Below the pieces are notes generated by a model. It was given only the letters and a program-made list of their open reading frames with translations. It was not told the origin of the DNA and did not search any database. The translations under genes were made by a program, and so were the position numbers. A stretch of 64,000 bases of DNA, taken from NCBI RefSeq assembly GCF_900696085.1, contig NZ_CAADFC020000032.1, forward strand, positions 202,218 to 266,217. Direction: 5' to 3'. Of this stretch, positions 18,124-26,574 are shown piece after piece; the stretch's first letter is position 1, and every line of letters starts with the position of its first letter. This stretch comes from Bradyrhizobium ivorense. Its GTDB lineage: Bacteria > Pseudomonadota > Alphaproteobacteria > Rhizobiales > Xanthobacteraceae.

Positions 18124-18148
18124 GGAACATCGCGCACTTTCCTCCGTT
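18124..18148 (+). promoter_or_regulatory. sigma-EcfG general stress promoter
   Basis: GGAAC at 18124-18128 and CGTT at 18145-18148 are separated by exactly 16 bases. This is the consensus of promoters read by the EcfG extracytoplasmic sigma factor in alphaproteobacteria (GGAAC-N16/17-CGTT). It lies 39 bases upstream of the DUF1236 start. Confidence 0.8.
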
Positions 18149-18187
18149 GTCGGCGCGGGCAATGCAGAGATGTGAGGAGGAATATCA

Positions 18188-19114
18188 ATGTCGAAACGCT
18201 TTCTGATTTCGGTCGCCACGGCAGCGCTGATTGCTGGTGCAGGCTTCGCCAACGCGCAAGGCACCGGCGGCGCCGGCAAGGAATCGCCGGGTGCCGGCGG
18301 CGGCGCGGCCACCCAGCAGGGCGGCTCGTCCGGCGGCGCGTCGTCCGGCACGATGCAGCACGATTCCGGTGGCATGAAGGGTTCCGATCATTCCACCACC
18401 GGACAGTCCAAGTCCGGCCAGAGCGAATCCGGCATGAAGCCGGACTCCGACAAGTCCGGCGCCTCCAAGGGCGCGCAGGACAGCACGCAGCATTCGAAGG
18501 GCACCAGCTCGGAGAATGAGACGACCAAGGGCTCCAAGGACATGAAGGCCGAAGGCCGCGACAAGAGCGGTAACATGAAGGCCGAGGAGCGCGACAAGTC
18601 GGGTAACATGAAGGCCGAGCAGCGTGACAAGAGCGGCAACATGAATGCCGAGCAGCGCGACAAGAGCGGCACCACGACCAACCAGAACGCTCAGGGCAAG
18701 AGCTCGACCGACACCAATCGCGCGCAGACCAACGAGCCGAGCGGTTCGCAGACCAACCAGAACGCGCAGGGCAAGAGCGGGACGGACACCAACCGCGCAC
18801 AGACCAACGACTCCAGCCGCACCCAGACCACGACCGGCAACGCGGCGACGTCGGCCACCGCGGCTCCGCCGGCCGAGAAGCGGTCGCAGATCACGACCGC
18901 GATCAAGTCGGAGAAGGTCAGCGAAGTCACCAACGTGAACTTCAATGTATCGGTCGGCACGCGTGTTCCAAGTGGCGTGCATTTCTATCCGGTGCCGGAG
19001 CGCGTCGTGACGATCTATCCGCAGTGGCGCGGCTACGAGTTCATCCTGGTCAAGGGCCGCTACGTGATCGTGCAGCCGGAGACCCATGAGATCGTCTACA
19101 TCATCGAGGGCTAA
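18188..19114 (+). CDS. DUF1236 secreted protein with tandem repeats
   Basis: The protein has 308 residues: a signal peptide (about 1-23), a long low-complexity Gly/Ser/Lys/Asn region, and a C-terminal DUF1236 domain (about 245-308, with SVGTRVPSGVHFYPVPERV and a tail in VQPETHEIVYII). Residues 119-162 are four tandem 11-residue units, consensus MKAEQRDKSGN. A second repeat (TNQNAQGKSGTDTNRAQTN) occurs twice near 165-207. DUF1236 proteins are periplasmic or envelope proteins of unknown function in rhizobia. The start is secured by AGGAGG eight bases upstream, and a perfect EcfG promoter lies just ahead. The charged, disordered repeats resemble hydrophilic stress proteins. Confidence 0.88.
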   Translation: MSKRFLISVATAALIAGAGFANAQGTGGAGKESPGAGGGAATQQGGSSGGASSGTMQHDSGGMKGSDHSTTGQSKSGQSESGMKPDSDKSGASKGAQDSTQHSKGTSSENETTKGSKDMKAEGRDKSGNMKAEERDKSGNMKAEQRDKSGNMNAEQRDKSGTTTNQNAQGKSSTDTNRAQTNEPSGSQTNQNAQGKSGTDTNRAQTNDSSRTQTTTGNAATSATAAPPAEKRSQITTAIKSEKVSEVTNVNFNVSVGTRVPSGVHFYPVPERVVTIYPQWRGYEFILVKGRYVIVQPETHEIVYIIEG

Positions 19115-19447
19115 CACTTAGCCTCGATGCGAGGGCGGCAAGATGCGCCCTCGCCGCCTTGCGAACCCGCCCCTTGGGCCCCCTGGGCCCCTCGGGGCGG
19201 GTTTTGCGTTGGGCCCAAGGCCCGCGGCTCAAGGCCCGGCTCGCGGCAGTGGATGGCGGCGGGGACCGCACGCCGAGGGCGCCTTCTACCAAATTTGGTT
19301 AATCAGCGTTTTCCGTGGGTTACAGCGGCCACCTGCCAAGGGAGACGAAGCTGTTGAAGACGTTCAGATCTCACCTAAAGGCTTCCCCTGCGGCCGGTTG
19401 TTACCTATAACCCGGCCCACTTCACCCCCGCGCCGGAACCCTCGGAA
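19115..19447. other. 333-base intergenic region with terminator and aroQ leader
   Basis: The first 90 bases hold the terminator of the DUF1236 gene. The remainder (about 19206-19447) is a G+C-rich then mixed-composition leader ahead of aroQ, with no supported ORF. I could not fix a promoter. Confidence 0.5.
19166..19205 (+). terminator. intrinsic terminator of the DUF1236 gene
   Basis: Arms CCCGCCCC (19166-19173) and GGGGCGGG (19194-19201) enclose a 20-base loop that can itself pair partly; TTTT follows. Confidence 0.75.
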
Positions 19448-19945
19448 ATGGCTGCTGCCGGAACGATCTATGTGCTGAACGGCCCGAACCTCAACCTGTT
19501 GGGGACGCGCGAGCCCGAGACCTACGGCCACGCCAACCTGGCCGACGTCGAGAAGCTGTGCGCGGATACCGCGCGGCAGTTCGGCCTGACCGCCGACTGC
19601 CGGCAATCCAACCGCGAAGGCGAGCTGATCGATTTCATCCACGAGGCCCACGCCAAGAAGGCCGCCGGGATCATCATCAACGCCGGCGGCTATTCCCATA
19701 CCTCGATCGCGCTGCACGATGCGCTGGTTGCGGTGAAAATCCCCGCGGTCGAGGTTCACATCAGCAACATCCATGCCCGCGAGAGCTTCCGGCATCACTC
19801 GTTCACTGCTAAAGCCGCCTACGCGTCGCTGTGCGGCTTCGGCATCGATGGCTATCGGCTCGCGATCATCGGGCTCGCCGCCAAGATCGGTGCCAAGCCC
19901 GATAACAAGACCGATGCCAAGACAGACGCCAAGCCAAAGGCTTAA
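19448..19945 (+). CDS. aroQ: type II 3-dehydroquinate dehydratase
   Basis: AroQ converts 3-dehydroquinate to 3-dehydroshikimate in the shikimate pathway. The 165-residue protein has LNGPNLNLLGTREPETYG with the catalytic tyrosine Y26, NAGGYSHTSIALHDAL for the substrate loop, and EVHISNIHARE with the catalytic histidine H104. The last about 15 residues (repeats of K-P/T-D) extend beyond the usual 145-150 residue core and look unstructured. It is the first gene of the aroQ-accB-accC cluster, 53 bases before accB, a gene order common in alphaproteobacteria. Confidence 0.95.
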   Translation: MAAAGTIYVLNGPNLNLLGTREPETYGHANLADVEKLCADTARQFGLTADCRQSNREGELIDFIHEAHAKKAAGIIINAGGYSHTSIALHDALVAVKIPAVEVHISNIHARESFRHHSFTAKAAYASLCGFGIDGYRLAIIGLAAKIGAKPDNKTDAKTDAKPKA

Positions 19946-19998
19946 TCGTCAATCCTGACGTTCCCCGTCACCAGACAGAGATTTTGGATCGAAGAATC

Positions 19999-20499
19999 AT
20001 GGCGCGCCAGCCAGACGACAAATCAGCCGCAAAGTCCAAGAGCGAGAAGAGCGACGACAGCGCGCTCATCCGCGAGCTCGCGCTGCTGCTCGCCGAGACC
20101 AATCTGACCGAGATCGAGATCGAGCGCGCCGGCCTGCGCGTCCGTGTCGCACGCAACGTCAGCATTGCCGCCTCGGTCCCCACAGCCATGCCGACAGTCG
20201 CCGTGCCGGCCGCAGCGGTCGCGACCGCGGCAGCCGCCGCTGCGGCGACCGACTTTGCCAAGCACCCGGGCGTCGTCCCTTCGCCGATGGTCGGCACCGC
20301 CTATTGGTCGCCGGAGCCCGGCGCCAAGCCGTTCATCGAAGTCGGCTCCAAGGTGACCGCCGGCCAGACGCTTCTGATCATCGAGGCGATGAAGACGATG
20401 AACCAGATCCCGTCGCCTCGCGCGGGCACGGTGACGCAAATCCTCGTCGAGGACGGCCAGCCCGTCGAATTCGGCGAGCCGCTGGTCATCATTGAATAG
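19999..20499 (+). CDS. accB: biotin carboxyl carrier protein of acetyl-CoA carboxylase
   Basis: AccB carries the biotin that shuttles CO2 from AccC to the carboxyltransferase in the first step of fatty acid synthesis. The 166-residue protein has a disordered N-terminus, an Ala/Pro-rich hinge (about 58-85) and the biotinyl domain, with biotin on K132 in IIEAMKTMNQIPS. The thumb region (PMVGTAYWSPEPGAKPF) is present. ATG 19999 is chosen over an in-frame TTG 15 bases upstream. accC follows after 24 bases. Confidence 0.95.
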   Translation: MARQPDDKSAAKSKSEKSDDSALIRELALLLAETNLTEIEIERAGLRVRVARNVSIAASVPTAMPTVAVPAAAVATAAAAAAATDFAKHPGVVPSPMVGTAYWSPEPGAKPFIEVGSKVTAGQTLLIIEAMKTMNQIPSPRAGTVTQILVEDGQPVEFGEPLVIIE

Positions 20500-20523
20500 C
20501 TTTCGTCAACGTCAGGCGCTGCG

Positions 20524-21882
<1,359 letters not shown>

Positions 21883-21896
21883 TTCGCTCCTCCCGT

Positions 21897-21922
21897 GGAA
21901 CCCGGCCCCGCGCTTCGGCGTA
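21897..21922 (+). promoter_or_regulatory. possible EcfG-like promoter before the kinase operon
   Basis: GGAAC (21897-21901), 17 bases, then CGTA (21919-21922) matches the EcfG consensus with one mismatch in the -10 (CGTT expected). It lies 61 bases upstream of the GTG start of the sensor kinase. Confidence 0.3.
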
Positions 21923-21982
21923 GTCTAGGGTTGTCAGATTTCACGGGGACGCATTGTACGCCATTCATTTGACGAGACGCGC

Positions 21983-23512
21983 GTGACGGCAATCTCACGA
22001 CGGCGCGCTGTGCTGCAAATCCTGCTGCTGTCGGTAGGCTTTGTCGTGCTGGTGGCGATCAGCGTGGCGTCGGTCGTGCTGGTCAACAAGGCGCGCGACG
22101 ACAATGCCAAGGTCGTCCACACCGTCGAGGTCGAGAGCCAGCTTGCCAACCTGCTGCTCGAAATCCGCCGCGCCGAGAGCGCGACGCGCGCCTATCTCTT
22201 GACCTCGGCACCGTCATACCTCGCGGAGTATCAGCAGGCGGCGGCAGGCATCCCGGCCGCGCTCGACCATCTCGCGCGGATCACCACCGACAATCCGGCT
22301 CAGGTCGCCAACGGCGCCAGGCTAAAGGCCGCGGTCGACAAGCGGCTGGCCGAATTTGCCCTCGGCATCGAGCGCGTCCAGAACAATGACGCGGCCACCA
22401 GCATCGCCTTGCTGCGCAACAGCCCCTCGACCGACGCGATGGAGACGATCGAAAGGATCGGCCGCGACATGCGCGCCGAGGAGGACCGCCAGTTTGCGAT
22501 GCGCAGGGCGACCGCGGACCAGACCCAGGTGCTGGCCTCCTCGGTCACCATCGCGGGCTCGTGCATGGTGCTGGCGCTCGCCGCCTTCTCGCTCGTGCTG
22601 CTGCGGCGATCGTCGCGGGTCCGCGACGAGGCCGCGGCGCAGCTCCGCGACATCAACATCACGCTGGAAACCACCGTCGACGAACGCACCGCCGATTTGC
22701 GCGAGGCCAACGAGGAGATCCAGCGTTTCGCCTATATCGTCAGCCACGACCTGCGCTCGCCGCTGGTCAACATCATGGGCTTCACCAGCGAGCTGGAGGA
22801 ATTGCGCGGCGACATCTTCAAGCGCATCGCCACGCTGAACCGCTCGGCGTCGCTGGCGCCGGCGATGCCGGATGACGCCACCGACACGGCGGAGCCCACG
22901 CTCGAAGGCGCCGACAAACAGCTATCCGACGACTTCACCGAGTCGCTCGGCTTCATCAAATCCTCGATCGCCAAGATGGACCGGCTGATCAGCGCGATCC
23001 TCAATCTCACCCGCGAGGGCCGCCGCGAGTTCAAGCCGGAGCGCATCGACGTCCATGAGCTGATCGACGGCATCGTCAAGACGGTTGCGCATCAGGCGAC
23101 CGAAGCCAACGCGACCATCGCGGTCGGCGCGATGCCCGATCTGGTCAGCGACCGCCTGGCGCTGGAACAGATCTTCTCCAATCTGATCGACAACGCGCTG
23201 AAATACCTCAGGGACGGCGTCCCCGGCGAGATCTCGATCGGCGGCCGCATCAAGCTCGGCTTTGCCATATTCGAGGTCACCGACAATGGCCGCGGCATCG
23301 ATCCGAAGGACCATCAGCGCATCTTCGATTTGTTCCGTCGTGCGGGAACCCAGGACAAACCCGGCCAAGGCATCGGTCTTGCCCATGTCCGCGCACTTGT
23401 GCGCAGACTAGGCGGCACCATGTCGGTAGCATCGGAACTTAACAGCGGCAGCACCTTCACGATAACGCTGCCTATGAAATGGACAGGCAAGAACCGGGAT
23501 AAAGCGGCATGA
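21983..23512 (+). CDS. membrane sensor histidine kinase with CHASE3-like sensor
   Basis: The protein has 509 residues: a membrane helix at about 12-35, a periplasmic helical CHASE3-like region (about 38-185, including LLLEIRRAESATRAYLLT), a second helix at about 187-207, a short coiled coil, HisKA with H255 in FAYIVSHDLRSPLVNIMGF, and an HATPase domain (IFSNLIDNALKY, VTDNGRGI, GQGIGLAHVRALV). The kinase core is the Cph1/bacteriophytochrome-associated type. A roughly 55-residue insertion rich in Ala/Asp (about 285-325) separates the two HisKA helices. The start is GTG 21983. Its stop overlaps the next gene by 4 bases (ATGA), so it is coupled to an Rcp1-like regulator, the probable phosphate acceptor. 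Confidence 0.9.
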   Translation: MTAISRRRAVLQILLLSVGFVVLVAISVASVVLVNKARDDNAKVVHTVEVESQLANLLLEIRRAESATRAYLLTSAPSYLAEYQQAAAGIPAALDHLARITTDNPAQVANGARLKAAVDKRLAEFALGIERVQNNDAATSIALLRNSPSTDAMETIERIGRDMRAEEDRQFAMRRATADQTQVLASSVTIAGSCMVLALAAFSLVLLRRSSRVRDEAAAQLRDINITLETTVDERTADLREANEEIQRFAYIVSHDLRSPLVNIMGFTSELEELRGDIFKRIATLNRSASLAPAMPDDATDTAEPTLEGADKQLSDDFTESLGFIKSSIAKMDRLISAILNLTREGRREFKPERIDVHELIDGIVKTVAHQATEANATIAVGAMPDLVSDRLALEQIFSNLIDNALKYLRDGVPGEISIGGRIKLGFAIFEVTDNGRGIDPKDHQRIFDLFRRAGTQDKPGQGIGLAHVRALVRRLGGTMSVASELNSGSTFTITLPMKWTGKNRDKAA

Positions 23513-23949
23513 GCGATCCAGTTACCATCATCATGATCGAGGACGATGAGGGCCATGCCCGGCTGATTGAGCGGAATATCCGGCGCTCGGGTGTCAACAA
23601 TGAGATCGTTCCGTTCACCAACGGTACAGCGGCGGTCGACTATCTGTTCGGCAAGGATGGCACCGCCGTCGAGCGCAAGGGCCAGGCTCTGCTCATCCTG
23701 CTCGATCTCAATCTCCCCGACATGACCGGCATCGATATTCTGAAGCGGGTCAAGGAGAACAAGTTCCTCAAGTCGACGCCGGTGGTGGTGCTGACCACGA
23801 CCGACGACTCCCAGGAGATCAAGCGCTGCTACGAGCTCGGCTGCAACGTCTACATCACCAAGCCGGTGAACTACGAAAGCTTCGCCAACGCCATACGCCA
23901 GCTTGGCCTGTTCTTCTCCGTGATTCAGGTTCCGCCAGCCGCCATATGA
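23509..23949 (+). CDS. single-domain response regulator (Rcp1-like)
   Basis: A stand-alone receiver of 146 residues with acidic pocket E11/D12/D13, phosphoacceptor D66 in ILLDLNLPDMTG, and the conserved lysine in NVYITKPVNYES. The extended loops and C-terminal pattern match the Rcp1 group that pairs with phytochrome-type and CHASE3 kinases. It lacks an output domain, so it probably relays phosphate or acts by protein contact. ATGA overlaps on both sides tie it translationally to the upstream kinase and downstream hybrid. Confidence 0.9.
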   Translation: MSDPVTIIMIEDDEGHARLIERNIRRSGVNNEIVPFTNGTAAVDYLFGKDGTAVERKGQALLILLDLNLPDMTGIDILKRVKENKFLKSTPVVVLTTTDDSQEIKRCYELGCNVYITKPVNYESFANAIRQLGLFFSVIQVPPAAI

Positions 23950-25037
23950 CCAGCCCCCCGCCGACCCTGCTCTATATCGACGACGATGCGACCTTGGCGC
24001 GCCTGGTCGAACGCGGCCTGACGCGCGCCGGCTTCAAGGTCGTGCACGCTGCAAGCGGTCAGGAAGGTCTCGACCGGCTGGTCCAGGGCGGCATCGACGT
24101 CGTTGCGCTCGATCAGTACATGCCCGGTCTCGACGGGCTGGAAACGCTGGAGCAGATCCTGAAAATTCCGGACGCGCCGCCGGTGGTGTTCGTCACGGCA
24201 TCGCAGGACTCCGCGATCGCGGTCACCGCGCTGAAGGCCGGCGCGGCGGATTACCTGGTCAAGGATGTCAGGGGCGAGTTCATTCCCCTGCTCCAGGTCG
24301 CGGTCAACGGCGCGATCCGCCAGGCCGCGATCCAGAAGGCGCGCGACGAGGCGGAAGCCGAAGTGCACGCCTCGCGCGACCGCTATGCGGCGCTCGCCGC
24401 GGAGCGCGAGGTGCTGCTCCGCGAGGTCAACCACCGCGTCGGCAACTCGTTGCAGATCATCGCCTCGCTGCTGCACCTGCAGGCCAATTCGGCCACCCAG
24501 GACGACGTCAAGGCGGCGCTGACCAACGCGATGGGCCGCGTCGCCGCGGTCGCGCAGGTGCACCGCCGCCTCTATACCTCGCAAGATTTCAAGACCGTGA
24601 TGCTGAACCAGTATCTCGAGGCGCTGCTCGAGGATCTCAGGCGGTCGGCCGAGGGCAACAAGATGTCGCGGCTGACGCTGAAAGCCGTCCCGATCGAGAT
24701 CGATCCCGACCGCGCGGTCGCGATCGGCATCATCGTCAACGAGCTGGTGATGAATGCGGTCAAATACGCCTATCCCGACGGCTCCGGCCCGATCGATATC
24801 GAGCTGAAGCCGCAGGGCGACGATGTCGTGCTGGCGATCAGCGATGACGGCGTCGGCTACGACGACAAGGCCGATCCGCGCGGCACCGGCATGGGCCAGC
24901 GCATCGTCACGGCAATGGCCGCCAAGCTCGACGCCGGCGTCGAGCGCGATCCCGCCCGCAAGGGCACCCGCTTCGTGGTGCGGTTTGCCCGGGTCAGCCC
25001 GGCGGTGGCGAAGGCGACGAGCGTCGCCGCCAAATAG
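23946..25037 (+). CDS. response regulator fused to a HisKA_2 histidine kinase
   Basis: The 363-residue cytoplasmic protein has an N-terminal receiver (IDDD at 11-14, phosphoacceptor D56 in VALDQYMPG, lysine in YLVKDVRG), a helical linker (about 128-158), and a HisKA_2-type dimerisation/phosphorylation domain with H163 in LLREVNHRVGNSLQII. An HATPase follows (IIVNELVMNAVKYAY, ISDDGVGY, GTGMGQRIV). HisKA_2/HWE kinases are common partners of stress and light signalling in alphaproteobacteria. A receiver followed by a kinase suggests it passes the signal from the upstream pair to an unlinked target. It is the last gene of the three-gene operon. Confidence 0.9.
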   Translation: MTSPPPTLLYIDDDATLARLVERGLTRAGFKVVHAASGQEGLDRLVQGGIDVVALDQYMPGLDGLETLEQILKIPDAPPVVFVTASQDSAIAVTALKAGAADYLVKDVRGEFIPLLQVAVNGAIRQAAIQKARDEAEAEVHASRDRYAALAAEREVLLREVNHRVGNSLQIIASLLHLQANSATQDDVKAALTNAMGRVAAVAQVHRRLYTSQDFKTVMLNQYLEALLEDLRRSAEGNKMSRLTLKAVPIEIDPDRAVAIGIIVNELVMNAVKYAYPDGSGPIDIELKPQGDDVVLAISDDGVGYDDKADPRGTGMGQRIVTAMAAKLDAGVERDPARKGTRFVVRFARVSPAVAKATSVAAK

Positions 25038-25200
25038 GCTGTCGCCTGGATCGGCGGCAGATTGGATCGATTTGTCGTGTTCGTCTTAACGTCTGCGTCA
25101 TCCTGTTCCGCAATCGGACGCGCAACGCCGCGGTCGGTTAAGAAATATCTGGACATCCCTTGCCACACTCTCGCCACCAGCTTTGCAGGAGGCGGTCCCG

Positions 25201-25887
25201 ATGTTTGGGCAAAAGGCAACATTCGGAAAGCGGCAGCACAGCTTCGCCGAGCTCAAGGAGATGATGCGTCCGACCCCGGATGCCGATGGCGTGACCCGCG
25301 TGTTCTCCAAGGAGCTCTGGGACGATCCGAAGGTCGGTCCGATGCTGCGCGAGCTCGGCTTCAATCCCGACGATCCCCGCAACATCAGCAAGACCGCCGA
25401 GGATTACATCGCGATGTTCGCCGCGGCGAAGAAGCGGCTCGAGGAGCGCGCTGCGGCGTTCAACCGCGACATGACCAACCGCTATGGCTACTGCAACGCC
25501 GTCCCCTTCCTGGTGATCGATCACACGATCTGGGACGGCGAGCACGGCGCCTTCCTCTATGCCTCCCTGAACCTGATCGGCTTCGACGACTGGAACGTGC
25601 TGATGCTCGCGGGTGACGAGCGCACCAAGGAGCTGTGCGGCATCGCCGGCCATCCCGGCACGGTGCCTGCCGTCAGCAAGGCCGTGCACGAGTTCGTGGT
25701 CGCCTGGAAGGAGCGCTATGAGTGCGCATTGGAGGCCTACGGCGTCACCGCCACCGGCGGTCAGGGCCGCGGCATCTCGCGCGAACAGTACGAGATGGAA
25801 AAGGACGAGCTGCGCCAGGAGATCATCGACAAGGTCGGCTGGATGAAGCCGCGCATCATCAACGAGCTGCTGCGCATCCAGGGGTGA
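25201..25887 (+). CDS. conserved hypothetical protein
   Basis: Not recognised. The 228-residue soluble protein begins MFGQKATFGKRQHSFAELKE and has no signal peptide or membrane segment. The middle contains DMTNRYGYCNAVPFLVID and HGAFLYASLNLIGFDDW; the C-terminal third is charged and helical. The start ATG 25201 follows AGGAGG with 8-base spacing, which is a strong signal; a longer frame from 25183 would begin inside that ribosome site region. It follows the signalling operon by 163 bases on the same strand, with no terminator visible between, so a functional link is possible but unproven. Confidence 0.75.
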   Translation: MFGQKATFGKRQHSFAELKEMMRPTPDADGVTRVFSKELWDDPKVGPMLRELGFNPDDPRNISKTAEDYIAMFAAAKKRLEERAAAFNRDMTNRYGYCNAVPFLVIDHTIWDGEHGAFLYASLNLIGFDDWNVLMLAGDERTKELCGIAGHPGTVPAVSKAVHEFVVAWKERYECALEAYGVTATGGQGRGISREQYEMEKDELRQEIIDKVGWMKPRIINELLRIQG

Positions 25888-25909
25888 GCGCGCCCGCGCT
25901 CCGCCCTGC

Positions 25910-26251
25910 TCAATCGCGCCTGTCGCGCGCCCGCCGCGCTTTGGGCGGCGTGCAATCCCGGCACGGCGCGCCGAAGATCACCTGCGACGGATACGGCCGC
26001 GCCGAATGCTGCGGCGTCCAGCCGAACAGGCCTGCCGCACCAAACCCGGCGCTAAAGGGATCGGCGGCGAAATTACCGGGAAAATAGCCGTTGCTGCGGA
26101 AATCGCGGTGGTCGTCCCGGCCATCAAAGCCCCAGCCGCCGGTGCTGCCGTAACGCAGCGGGCGATCCTGCGCCGAGGCCGCGCCCGCGCAGAGCACGAT
26201 GGCGGCGCAGGCGATGAGTGCTCGCATGACGGTCATGGTGTTCGTCCTCAT
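25910..26251 (-). CDS. small secreted protein, last gene of the efflux operon
   Basis: Not recognised. The 113-residue protein has a signal peptide (about 8-28, cleavage probable after ASAQ), then a Gly/Phe/Asp-rich mature part with a CRDC pair near residues 97-100 and an Arg-rich tail. Its ATG overlaps the upstream gene's TGA by 4 bases (ATGA), which shows translational coupling to the efflux operon. An alternative start is Met6 (26236). A role in the periplasm beside the pump is inferred from position only. Confidence 0.6.
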   Translation of the reverse strand: MRTNTMTVMRALIACAAIVLCAGAASAQDRPLRYGSTGGWGFDGRDDHRDFRSNGYFPGNFAADPFSAGFGAAGLFGWTPQHSARPYPSQVIFGAPCRDCTPPKARRARDRRD

Positions 26252-26574
26252 GGCGGCGTGGTGCCCCAGTCGCCCTTCCAGGCGAGCAGGCGCCCCTTGC
26301 CGAACTGCAGATAGAGCGCATCGCTGCGCCGCGACAGGATGCTGCCCCTGACATTGGGCAACGCCACCAGCAATTCATTGCCGGGTGTGCCGCGAACATA
26401 TTGCAGGGGCACGCCGAGCGACTGGCTGGCCTGATCGGGCGTCATCCCGAAGGTCAGCGGCACGCTGTTGGGCGCAGGCTGCTGCGCGCGGGCGGCGAAC
26501 GGCAGGCCAAGGACCAAGACAAGCGCGACGACCAGGGCGACGACAGGAATGAACCGCTGCATGACCGACCTCAT
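26248..26574 (-). CDS. small secreted protein (SmpA/BamE-like short repeat fold possible), in the efflux operon
   Basis: The 108-residue protein has a signal peptide (about 8-30, ending ARAQ). Its mature region, LTFGMTPDQASQSLGVPLQYV, looks like the start of a PepSY/BamE-type small fold, where a 'G-M-T-xx-Q/E-xx-xxLG-xP' pattern is common. The ATG overlaps the outer-membrane-factor stop by 4 bases, and its own stop overlaps the next ATG, so all three are coupled. No cysteine lipobox is present. Function unknown. Confidence 0.65.
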   Translation of the reverse strand: MRSVMQRFIPVVALVVALVLVLGLPFAARAQQPAPNSVPLTFGMTPDQASQSLGVPLQYVRGTPGNELLVALPNVRGSILSRRSDALYLQFGKGRLLAWKGDWGTTPP

